A stretch of DNA of 64,000 nt from Hofstenia miamia (Eukaryota; Xenacoelomorpha; Acoela): NCBI GenBank assembly GCA_004352715.1, contig SCFE01000028.1:1277465-1341464 (forward strand), given 5' to 3'. Every line of letters starts with the position of its first letter. The first letter of the stretch is position 1. The notes under the pieces were generated by a model. The model ran no database searches, was not told where the DNA came from, and was given only the letters and a program-made list of their open reading frames with translations. The translations under genes were made by a program, and so were the position numbers. This document shows, in pieces, positions 37,405 to 47,184 of this stretch.

Positions 37405-37546
37405 AAATAATAACATTTAACAGGTCCTCCTTGGGCGGAGACGCACCTTTGTTGAAAATTTGAGGTCAATCCATCTATTACTTTTGCCATAAAGTTGCTA
37501 ACAGACAAACCAACGCTACCAAACATAACCTCCTTGGCGGAGGTAA
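37405..37546 (-). repeat. CCTCC..GGAGG palindrome repeat
   Basis: Two near-copies of a short palindrome, CCTCCTTGGGCGGAG (about 37426) and CCTCCTTGGCGGAGG (about 37530), lie about 105 bp apart. On the minus strand the unit reads GGAGGTTATGTTTGGTAGCG then TTGGTTTGTCTGTTAGCAAC. From memory, similar phrases recur as dispersed repeats in many animal genomes, but I cannot name a family. Confidence 0.4.
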
Positions 37547-37599
37547 TAATAATAATTCAAAATTCTTAAGTTAATGTATGAATTTAAAAAGAAATGCAT

Positions 37600-38340
37600 C
37601 ATTTATTTAACATGTTTCTGCATGTCATTGTCAAAAAGTTTCCCACTAAAAAACTCATAAAAGATTCAACAAATTAGAATTACTTTATAATATCTGCAAT
37701 AAATTTAGTTTGTATTTATATTCATCTTGTTTGTTTAAGCTTTGTTCCTTTAATTCTATATAAATTGATTCAATGATGCTTAGTTGAAAATTATCAATTA
37801 CCTTGGATAATATTTTATATATAAATTTCATACCACAGTTCTTTAGGTGATTGGAGATGGTAGATTGAATTTTGTGTTCTTGATTGTAAATTCTTCAAGT
37901 TTTTCAAATGTATTGTGCACCACAGTTGCAAGCAATTTCATATACTACTTTGGAAAAGTTTTCAATCTTGGTTTCTGTCTTTAGTCCTATTAGATGTCTT
38001 AGTTTAGTGGGCTTAGGTATAAATCCTATCTTTAAAATTGATGGAGTGATTCTTTTCAGATATTTCTGTAATTTAATTGATTGTATGCCTCGATATTCAA
38101 TATTAAAGATGTAATTGTATAAATAATCACTTTTGTTCTTATTTTCTTGTAGGAAGTCTTCTAGTTTTTCTTTTATAATTCTATCGACTATGTTGGATAT
38201 TCACTACGCCTTTATATTTGCTCTTTATGATTGATTTATGAAGTTCTGCGTAATTTTGATCAATCATTAAATAATTTTCAACTAGTCTCATCTGAATAGG
38301 ATATCTTCCTGCTTAGCAAGCAGGACAGTGGATCTATGGA
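37600..38340 (-). pseudogene. Penelope-like element fragment (GIY-YIG region)
   Basis: Reading the minus strand, LQKYLKRITPSILKIGFIPK leads into VVYEIACNCGAQYI, then EHKIQSTISNHLKNCG, IIESIYIELKEQSLN and YKYKLNL. This is the order expected of the C-terminal GIY-YIG endonuclease of Penelope-like elements, with the late Glu (IIESIYI) kept. In-frame stops replace the Gly after QYI and other positions, so it is inactive. The same family occurs at 39720 and 54616. Confidence 0.7.
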
Positions 38341-38739
38341 TTTTTAGTGATTGAATGATATAATGTGTCATCTCTATACCTAATAATTGTTCGAATTAGA
38401 GTGTAGGCTTTAGTGATGAAGTCTGACAGATCTTTTTTGTACTAAATCTAAAAAATTCAGAAAATAATCTTTTTTTCTAACCCCCACAGACGTTCTATGT
38501 TACAACGGATAGCACCTGAGTGGAATATAATATCTTAAACTCAGCAGCAAAAAAGCAAAGTTCTTTAGTGTCTAGACAAGGTATGGAATAAAACTAAAAG
38601 ATTCATCTATAGTGAATTCAAAAATCTTAAGATAATTAATTCTAGGATTTGTAACAAGGGGATCTGGGAAATTTTGTTATTTGAAATTAATAGTTCCTTT
38701 GATTTGCTTTCACAGAACAAAAACTCGTTCTATTGACAC

Positions 38740-39450
38740 CATTTCGTGAATTGCCTCAGTCCATCTACCACATTATCATTTAGATTAGAACCACCAAAAC
38801 ATGCATTGCCATCATCAACAAACTTCACCAATTTACTGTCTTTAAGATTGCTAACATAGAAACAAGAACTGGTAATGTTGAAAATGTTGCGCCACCAAAA
38901 TATCTTTGTGCAACTCCACGATTAGTAAATAATATACCTGTTTGATCTTGGTTGTATTCCACAATCTGCGAAAAATTTGACATAACCAGACGCCCAGTTA
39001 ATAATATATGGGTTAATAGCGGGTATTATTATTATTACATTATGGGGTACTCGGTCAAATGCCTTTAAGAGATCGATTGCTATGTGTCGCCATAATCAAA
39101 TACATGTCAATAGTATTCACTATATTGAAGTGACGAAATCAACTTCAGTGGAGACGTTTTTTTAAAACCAAACTGATCAGATGATAGCCAAGAGTTGTAT
39201 GATGGGTTGATGTATTTCCGATGTACAGACGTTCAATATAAGCTACATTATGCAGGCGATGGATATTGCTCTTAACTTGTCCGTAGATATTAGATGGCAC
39301 GAACTTTTGACTTCTTGCGGATTGAAAAAGTGCTGATTTTTCATAGAAATATCAAAAACACTGGAAAACCCCAGCAAGGCCATGTGCATTCTACTGTATA
39401 ATGTATGAGGGTAAGCCATCACGTCCAAATAATACACCTCATTAAGCGAA
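38740..39450 (-). pseudogene. LINE reverse-transcriptase remnant
   Basis: On the minus strand the frame HIAIDLLKAFDRVPHNVI matches the RT motif DxxKAFDxVxH. Further on, shifted frames give NRGVAQRYFGGATF (cf. GVPQGxxLGPLLF) and LKDSKLVKFVDDG (cf. FADD). These are consecutive RT motifs A to C of a non-LTR element of the Jockey/CR1/L2 kind. Frameshifts and substitutions show it is long dead. Confidence 0.65.
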
Positions 39451-39719
39451 AAGGCTGAACGGGATCATTTGGCGAAATTGTTACTAACAAAGGAGTAACA
39501 CAGTTATCAGTTGTAGATATTTGAGCAAATCTCAAGGTGAGGTCATGCACATTGATGTCTTCATCAGCGGTTTTGATTTTTCCAACACGGGAGCTCTCAA
39601 ATACAATAGAAACATAATCAGAAATATATTTCACTAAATATTTAGCATTATCAGAAATAGAAATTTACTGCATTAAATTTTTACAAAATACTATGTAATT
39701 CATTTCATAAACTAAATGA

Positions 39720-39960
39720 AAATAATGTTTTGATTATGTAGTTGGTTTTCAATATATTATATAATATGATTCAACTGCTTTTAGTGTAAATTGATCTTGT
39801 GTCTTGCATAATATTTTATAACCAAATTGATAAGCACAAATCTTTAAGTGATTCGATATTTCTTCTATATAATTGACTTGAAGTTTGTCCAACATATTTT
39901 TCGCCGTAATTTTGTAAATGTTGGTCAAATCTTCAAAAATAGTAGGCGCCTTCAAATTGA
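39720..39960 (-). pseudogene. Penelope-like element fragment, second minus-strand copy
   Basis: The minus frame holds TNIYKITAKNMLDKL, ISNHLKICAYQFGYKILCK and LKAVESYYIIY. This parallels ISNHLKNCGMKFIYKILSK and the SIIESIYIEL segment of the 37600 copy. It is the end of a GIY-YIG domain with the C-x-C cluster degraded. Confidence 0.55.
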
Positions 39961-40822
39961 GAATAGATCTTATTTTATATGTTGTTCAGTTTAACTCGTT
40001 GTTTTCGATTACTTAAATACTTAAATAAAAGTTAAGCTTTGAGTAAAAAATTGTAATTGTTTAAGTTTTATTAGTAAAATATCATGGTAGATAAAATCCA
40101 ACGCTTTAGAAAGATTTAGACAAGCAATTGGTGTATGCTCGTTATCCTCAACACTTTTTCTCCATTTTTATACGTAATAAAGATAATATTTATCATTATT
40201 AGGGATTTCTAAACGCCAGTATTTATTCTGGTATTCAGTGCCGGAACTGTATGCTATGTCATATTGCCTCTATTTCTTCTCGTTAATAAAATTGAAGTTT
40301 AGATTATCTTACAAATTGTTGTCTTCAAATTCTCATTTACTATCTCCAGGTTACATGTAATAGAAAATTGTTTATAAGTAGGGCGAACAAAAGTAAACAA
40401 GTCAAAATTGAAATAAAGATCAATTTTGTTTAAATAGTAAGAAATTTAATTGTTTTAATGCATATGCATATATATTTTAAAAATGTGAGGTCAAAATTTT
40501 ACAATATTTGGAATTAGGTAAAAAAAAATTGAAATTTTCTTTGAGGTCAAATTTTTTGGAAGAGAAACAATGTATGAATGATTTTCATAAAACACTCTTT
40601 AAAACCATGTAATACAAAACTTAACATTTTTAATAGCAGAGTATCTTTGAAAATTTGTGTTTTGTACTTAAATTGTAAACAAAAGTTTAAAGGGGAAGAA
40701 TCCTCTATTTATCTAGCTTTTAAATATATAAATTATTGGTTACAAAAACATGGGAAAATATCACTGCACAATTTTAAACTACTAAAATACAGATAAATTA
40801 GAGCAAACTTTTAATTAGTATT
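39961..40822. other. Gene-poor AT-rich interval
   Basis: No supportable gene or complete element was seen. The plus-strand frame at 40578-40796 is lysine/asparagine/leucine-rich and looks like chance. Confidence 0.4.
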
Positions 40823-40826
40823 TTAA

Positions 40827-41795
40827 CACTTACACTGCCAGTCGTCCCACTATGGGACCATTGGCCACTTCCGGAAGATGGCACTCTTTAGCCACGCAAA
40901 TCTCTTGTTATTGTTTTATGGCTGAGCGCACATAGACAAGGACCAATCAGCGACTGGCAGACGGCAGCTGAAGCGTGTTTAGTCATTCGCATCGCAGTTT
41001 TCGAGGTGATTACTTGAGTACTTCGAAAATGCATGGCAGAGGGAGAAAACAAGCCTTTATGGAAGTTCATGCGGCAGAAGATTTCCTTGCAATGATAGGT
41101 GGAATGGAATTTTGCGAAGAAAGACGAGATATTTCGTCATCTGAGTATGAATTTAGTAGCGATTCAGAGGATTGGAGTGACGATGAGCCTTTGTCCCGAT
41201 ATGCAAGGCCCCAGGCCAGCACCAGTAGGGGCGACTCGAGCCCGGGTCCCAGAACGAGTACGGCCGTTACGGCTGATGATTCTGTTGCAAAGAGACGACG
41301 CGTGGAAACTACACGACCTCGTGGAAGGCCAAGAAGTATACATTCAACAAGAACTCGTAAAAGTGGCCCGCCTGATGATACCTGGACGAAGGTTGATAAC
41401 TCCGCACGAACCGAAACTTGCTTTCGTTCCAGCGCAGATAGGACCAGTGGGGTGACGGCATCCCTCACTGAAGAAAGGTCGGGACTTGTATTTTTAGGAA
41501 AATGCAATGGATCTGCATTAGCTACAGGTTACCTATTTTTCAAGTAAGATTGAACTAAGAAAATAGGCAAAATTTCGTAATATTTTTTTCATCATTTATT
41601 TTCCCAACAACCAAATGCAACAAATAGAAGATGATTGAATGAATCCCGGCATTGCACTACCTTCTGGGATCCATTCCGGTCATTTAGTTACCTGAGTGAA
41701 GCACATTGGACTGATATTTGAAATTTTATGTGTGAACGAAAAATGACTCCATGCGAAACAAAAATTCGGGATAAAAATTGATGGCGGTGTAAGAG
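40827..41795 (+). mobile_element. Truncated piggyBac-type transposon
   Basis: TTAA is present on both sides (40823-40826 and 41796-41799). The inverted ends are CACTTACACTGCCAG and the complement of ATGGCGGTGTAAGAG, agreeing at 12 of 15 positions. A subterminal palindrome GTCCCACTATGGGAC lies at 40845. The 969-bp body contains only the N-terminal part of a transposase, so it is an internally deleted element. G+C content is markedly above the surroundings within 40900-41480. Confidence 0.85.
41029..41480 (+). pseudogene. piggyBac-type transposase, N-terminal part, frameshifted
   Basis: The frame from 41029 (MHGRGRKQAFMEVH) encodes an acidic serine-rich region (SSDSEDWSDDEPLSR), a basic RRRVETTRPRGRPR block and then DDTWTKVD. 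An alternative ATG at 40975 opens the same frame. At about 41395 the family-like continuation moves to another frame (TPHEPKLAFVPAQIGPVG, like the start of the piggyBac catalytic domain) and soon stops. The DDD catalytic core is absent. The order of acidic N-terminus, basic patch and W-x-K-V segment suits piggyBac; the TTAA ends support it. It cannot encode an active enzyme. Confidence 0.65.
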
Positions 41796-41799
41796 TTAA

Positions 41800-43204
41800 T
41801 ATTATGCCAACGTTTATAAAAAGGACATTACTAAGGATGTCATTGTTGAGAGAGCACTAAACTGCTCTCAATGAGGTAATAATGCAAAAGTTAGTGCAAG
41901 CCACAAATTACTATAAATTTAATTGAACTAGTAACTTAGTTTTCAATTTTCGGCAAAGCATCCAAAATTAAAGTTGATTCAAACTCAAAGCATTTTATAG
42001 GCTTAATGAATGATCTTACTAAATATGGATTGTTGAAAATAGCAAGTGTTCCCGTGGTTCCATCAAAAGGTTCTTCTCAATATTAAAAAGCATGCTCAAG
42101 ACAAAGTATGGGGCAGTTCTGTATTGGCGCTTATTAGTACCTAGTTGATGATCTTTACTGTAGAATACACGAATTTTACAAAAGCTAAAAAATGTTTAGG
42201 TCAATTTTTAGGTAAAAAATTACGTTTTTGAGAAAAAAATTCAAAATTTTAAATTTTTTATATCACAAAAAAATTTTTGTCTTAAATAATTTGACTGTTT
42301 ACTGTCATGTGATGCGGAATAAAACGCTTCGAAATATTGTATGGGCACTAAGAATAATGTAACTATTATAGTGGCTGTGTATAGGCCTGGATTTAGAATG
42401 TCACTTTGAGCATCTCAATTTCTTTTCAAATATTAATTGAATAACTGGAACTTTTGCAAGATGCTTACTGTAACATACACGTTGGAAGCATTTTTTTTAA
42501 CATTAATGTAAGAATATGTGGATTTTATCAAGATATTATATGCCTTTCAGCTTAAGATACGATGTTCTTTATTCAGATAAAGATTGACAATTAGAAACTG
42601 GTAATTTATCTGTATCGCGTCAAAAAATATTTTAAAAAAAGCAAAGAAAGCTATACAATAAATCTATAGATTCAAAAGCCAAATGTATGGATTTATTTTC
42701 CTTGAATATGTAGCTATCATCGGAGTATTGAATTTTAGCTACAATCAGTGGACTAGTACATGTCACTTACATATATTTTGAAATGAAGAGGATATAGAAT
42801 TATACTTTGAGAAAAACCATTGTTAACAGATTATGATTCTGAGAAAACATCTTATATTTACTATCTGATATATATATGCTACGAATATCTAAATTCGGCT
42901 AATATATGAAAATCCCATATAGGATAGCTCTAAGCAAGTAATATTTACGAATATATTTGCGTCAAGAGAAGATCTTTAATTTTTTGTGACTTGAAAGGGC
43001 ATCGGTAATTGAAAATCTTTTGGAAATCCAAATTAAGTATTTGATAAGAGGTTGTATTTCAAATAATCCGGAAAGTAGTTATTTCTTTTGCATTCGTTAA
43101 GTATCGTGTAAGGGAATGGTAATTATATGTGAAGTGATTTTAAGTTCCCAAGAAGGAATTTTGGAAGTTTATTATTATCAGTCGTGGTTAAATTAAATCG
43201 TGAA
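41800..43204. other. Gene-poor AT-rich interval
   Basis: No supportable gene, inverted-repeat element or recognised domain was seen in this stretch. Confidence 0.4.
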
Positions 43205-43880
43205 TCGTTGGTTACTCGCGGGTTTTTAGCGGGACTAGTTTGTTTAATGCTTGATTGATCTGTGTCGCAATGTCATTTAACATTTGGGAACCAGAAGCTA
43301 GAGTAAAAATATAGTCGAATAGAACACTTCCAAATAAATTTTGCATGATCTTAATAGTTTTGAAATCCCTAGAATAAAGTTTTAAAATTAGAAAGCTTAC
43401 CTTGAATTGTACTAATATAAATACAGAGTGCTTAATCACCGAAGGCAATAAACAATAATCAATTGAATGTCGTTTTTTCAGTGGGAGTCTGAATGTTGAT
43501 TATTTTTAAACTATTAATAGCACATCATTCTTTCAATGATTTTTTTTATAAAAATTGAAATAGTTGATGTTAAAGTCACCTAATATGTTTACTCAAATTT
43601 CATTGCATTTAAATTTTATGTACTCTACAAGAAAGCTCTTATTGGGATTATAAATAACAATACTTAATTCATTTCCGAGGAATTTGTAGGTCATTTAATT
43701 TCTATCCATAATGATTAAAAAGCAATTAGCATTAGACCACCACTACTACTATCCCCATTTTTAACAAAACATTAAAATTTGGATGGATATCATTGTTTAA
43801 CCAAGTATCTGTAATAGAAAAAATTGAATTTGTGCTAAATTGAAATACAATTTAAAGAAAATGATTTCTATTTCAATTCA
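43205..43880 (-). pseudogene. LINE endonuclease domain remnant
   Basis: On the minus strand, from high to low coordinates, the reading gives FSITDTWLNNDIHPNFN (cf. TETWL of APE-type endonucleases), then VNILGDFNINYFNF with the diagnostic GDFN motif. A long frame follows (43212-43448) ending ATQINQALNKLVPLKTRE, typical of the linker before the RT. Stops lie between the blocks. The element is cut off before the RT. Confidence 0.7.
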
Positions 43881-44593
43881 GACTTTTAGCGTATACACAT
43901 ATATATATATATGGGCTTTAATTAAATTAAGTTTTTCCTTTGTGTCGGATACTTTTTGCACCCACTGTATATATATATATATAGATATGTTTAAAATTTT
44001 CTTAATAGCGATTCTGTAAATTCTCAAGATTACATTTATTTAAAATTGGCCCAGAATTTTACTCTACATCCCCTGCTAGGATAATTAAATTATTAAACAA
44101 GTAGTCCTAGATGAAAGTAAAAAATAGATTTGCTAAATTTTAGTGATATTTCATAGTAGTGTTGATAATGCAATTTGTTTGTGTGTGTGCGTGGTTGTCT
44201 CATGTCTATGTAATATAGTTTTTCATTTTTAAGTAGCAATGCAAATATAAGCAATACGTTTCAAAAGACTACCTTGTTCATTGGAATAGGAGACGGTGGA
44301 GGGTGTGTTGAACAACTGCTGTTGGCAAGAGAACACAGAGTGTGTTGTAGGATACTGCCTTAGCGTAGAAAATTGTGTGTCTACGCAAGGAACCATTTTA
44401 ATTTGACACAGTTGAAGAAGTGTGAAGGAAATTCCTTAGATTTCGAATGAACACTGAGAGACCTTTTGAGAGAGGTTGATGCAGCATAAGCAAGAAGAGT
44501 GGAATTGAAAGAGTACCGTGAAAAATAAAAATGATACACACTGGAATGACATTAATACGACGTTAAGGAAGCTTCTTATGATTTGATTGTCGT
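43881..44593. other. Interval with short microsatellites
   Basis: (TA)n runs lie at about 43896-43912 and 43966-43983. No gene or complete element was recognised. Confidence 0.4.
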
Positions 44594-45129
44594 CAGAGTT
44601 GGAACCGGGCCGGTTTTTTCGGTCCGGTCCCGGCCTGCATCAACACGTAAAAAACCAGGCCCTGGCCCGGATAGCTTTTAAACCCAGGCCCGTGTGACAA
44701 AATTTATCGTTTTATACATTTTTCTTGAATGTTCTACATGCACATGTATTCAATGTGCATTATCATTATATTGCATTTGAGATCTCATATTTACTCTTGT
44801 AAGTACAATGTATATTTATTCAAGTTATTCAGTCAGAGGTTCTAATGTCTTTTTTCTCTCAAGATACAGATCTGGTAATAAATTGACTATTTGCTCGCCT
44901 TATCTTACATAATTTACCAGAGAAAGTGGACGAAGTCATTTCATTTATAGCTATGTTAATCTTAACTTTAACTATGAATTATTCCTTCCCTCTAATAAGC
45001 CCTCACATGAATTGATGCATTGAATTCAACCTATCATCTTATTCAATTAATGAACATAATTTCAGACATCATAAATTGCGGCCCGAGTGCTTACCAATAA
45101 TTCTAGGCCCAGTCCCGGTTCCAACTCTG
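44594..45129. mobile_element. Non-autonomous hAT-type element, 536 bp
   Basis: The termini are perfect inverted repeats: CAGAGTTGGAACCGGG on the left and CCCGGTTCCAACTCTG on the right. The 8-bp flanks are ATTGTCGT (44586-44593) and ATTGTAGT (45130-45137), matching 7 of 8. Both ends carry GGCCC/CCGGG-rich tracts within an otherwise AT-rich body. There is no coding capacity. Confidence 0.85.
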
Positions 45130-45451
45130 ATTGTAGTGCATAATTGCAAAATTCTTTGAAAGATTATGCTAAGCACATATTTCGAACAGGTAGATGTGGT
45201 AATGGTGAATTTCTTCCTGATTTCTGTGATGATCTTGAATAACTTTATTATTTATTTTTTAATATATAGATATAAGTTATAAATAGAAATTATAACGAAA
45301 AATAAGCATATATTCTAGCTTTAAAAAATAAGATAATTGGCAAACTTTATACCCTGAATAACTTTAAGATATATAGGGATTATATTAAGTGATGGATCTT
45401 CAATAGTGTGCATGTATATATTTTCTAATATTCTTAACTTTTTAAACTTAA

Positions 45452-45706
45452 CCCTTTCAAGTCTGAACCTAGGTAATTTAATTCTTAGTATAAAAATTGT
45501 ATGATGCATATTTAGTAGGCTATATTTAAAACCTCAGATGACTTTTTTATGATTTTATATAAAGCTTCTTTCATAATAATGGTGGGACCTATGTATCCCA
45601 TTAGACCTTTCACTTGGGAATTTTAGGTCCCAGTAGGGATTAATGGTTCCCTTTAGGCTCATGTAAACATTAGCAGGAACTATAGTGTCCGTTCGACTCG
45701 AAAGGG
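45452..45706. mobile_element. piggyBac-type MITE, 255 bp
   Basis: TTAA flanks both ends (45448-45451 and 45707-45710). The left terminus CCCTTTCAAGTCTGAAC pairs with the complement of GTTCGACTCGAAAGGG. The CCCTTT start after TTAA is typical of piggyBac elements. The minus-strand open frame that covers it (45555-45824) runs across the element end and is not taken as a gene. Confidence 0.75.
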
Positions 45707-45877
45707 TTAAGTTATTATTCCAACAATTATCAAATGATCTACATTCCGATAGTGATACATGATATTCTTTTAAGTTTACAAATATAAGTTTAACTAGAAT
45801 CTGCATAAAGTTTGCCTCATGCATTTAACATTAGATTTCCAACGCTTTAAAGTAATTTCCCACATTTATCAAAATCA

Positions 45878-46420
45878 ATGACTCTAGTATTGGTTCTTAC
45901 TTTAGTGTTTTGCATTTGTGTCTTTGGAGAGCAGATTTGTAAGTTTCCAAATAGGAAATGGACAATGTGGAAGGCTACCAACTACGAAAAATACACTGAG
46001 CAGTATTTCGAATTTATCCAGTATTTTGCATATCGAGACAACTGCAAATTTTTTCTTCTTATCATGAATGACAATTGGATGGCGTGGGGAACACAGTCTT
46101 ACATTTTTCGATATGAATCTAAAAACTGCATCATTGAACATTTTAATATTACTCAAGCAATGTCTTTTGTTTACAACGCAGATGAAACCATTGACGGGCG
46201 TGATTTGGAAATATTTATTAATGGCAATGGTGTCAGAATAGGTCTGCTAAAAACTAACTGCTCAGTGGTATATCAGACTCGCTATTTGGGTAAAAATTTC
46301 TACATTTTCGCGGGGAGTGAAGCAAAAAGTCGAAGCTATGCTCTTAACAAACTTTGTGCATCTAAATTTGATGGAAACTTTGATGCCTGTGAATCGCATT
46401 CAAATTCAATAGCAGAATAA
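45878..46420 (+). CDS. Secreted six-cysteine protein, family unknown
   Basis: An uninterrupted ATG-initiated frame of 180 codons is exceptional for this AT-rich DNA. Residues 1-18 (MTLVLVLTLVFCICVFGE) form a clear signal peptide. The mature part has six cysteines (21, 56, 84, 128, 160, 171), enough for three disulphides, two N-glycosylation sites (NIT at 90, NCS at 127), and many aromatic residues (WTMWKATNYEKY, NDNWMAWG). The tyrosine/phenylalanine-rich alternation suggests beta strands. I do not recognise the family; a lipocalin-like fold is only a guess. It appears to be a single-exon gene. An ATTAAA lies soon after the stop, near 46430. The neighbours are transposons on both sides, so it is isolated. 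Confidence 0.65.
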   Translation: MTLVLVLTLVFCICVFGEQICKFPNRKWTMWKATNYEKYTEQYFEFIQYFAYRDNCKFFLLIMNDNWMAWGTQSYIFRYESKNCIIEHFNITQAMSFVYNADETIDGRDLEIFINGNGVRIGLLKTNCSVVYQTRYLGKNFYIFAGSEAKSRSYALNKLCASKFDGNFDACESHSNSIAE

Positions 46421-46664
46421 TCATTCAATTAAATTAGACATTTATTATTATATGATATTTCAGGGCAACTTAAAATATAGTTGGATATAGAAAATTAACA
46501 AACATGACTATTACTGTTTTATCTTGTGTGTGTTATATTCCTAAAATCTTTAAGCCTACAAATTGGGCAAAATACATGTATATTTTGGTCATTTTTATCT
46601 TTTGTTTATAATAACTATCAAAGCCTCATTAATAAGTTATTCAGATTTTCTATGCTTAGATGCT

Positions 46665-47165
46665 GGAGCTTGTTGCTGTGGAATTTATTTTGATATAAGC
46701 AAGGCTTTTGACCCTGTTCCTCACGATATTTTGCTGATAAAACTTTCGAAATTTGGATAGGATCTTGGATTTATTATTCTATTCAAATCATACCTCTATG
46801 AACGTTATCAATGTATTAATATATCAGGCTCGATTTCTTTGCCTACACTAATTTCAAGTGGCATGCCACAAGGCAGTATCATTGGGCCACTATTATTTAT
46901 CATCTTTATAAATGACTTGTGTTTAAGTTGTACTGCCGATATATCATTGTTTGCAGATGACAGTAAAATTCTAGTTAAAAATCCTACATTGAATTTGTTG
47001 CAATATTATATTAACTCAGTAGTGAATTGGGAAGAACTAAATAATGTCATTTTCAATGTGATGAAATCAAATATAGTTTGTTCTGGACAATCTAATCGAA
47101 CTAAAAGGCTTTCATCGAGAGCAGCGCGCCTTATTAACTTCGATATGCTCAGAAACATTCAGTGA
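46665..47165 (+). pseudogene. LINE reverse-transcriptase remnant
   Basis: The frame YFDISKAFDPVPHDILLIKL (RT motif A) ends in a stop. A second frame then gives SSGMPQGSIIGPLLFIIFIN (motif B) and SLFADDSKI (motif C, FADD). The later NRTKRLSSRAARLINFD matches the post-RT segment, so sequence between FADD and this part is deleted. The type is CR1/L2/Jockey-like. It is directly followed by ORF1-type sequence at 47185, so two insertions are joined here. Confidence 0.75.
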
Positions 47166-47184
47166 TGACTCTCCAGTGCAAAAC

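Noticed and set aside
41067-41507. Minus-strand 146-codon frame opposite the piggyBac remnant
   Set aside because: It is a shadow of the GC-rich transposase frame; the plus strand has the family-like motifs.
45555-45824. Minus-strand 89-codon frame
   Set aside because: It runs across the end of a TTAA-flanked MITE and has no family features.
45902-46156. Minus-strand frame opposite the secreted protein
   Set aside because: It is a shadow; the plus-strand frame has the signal peptide and is longer.
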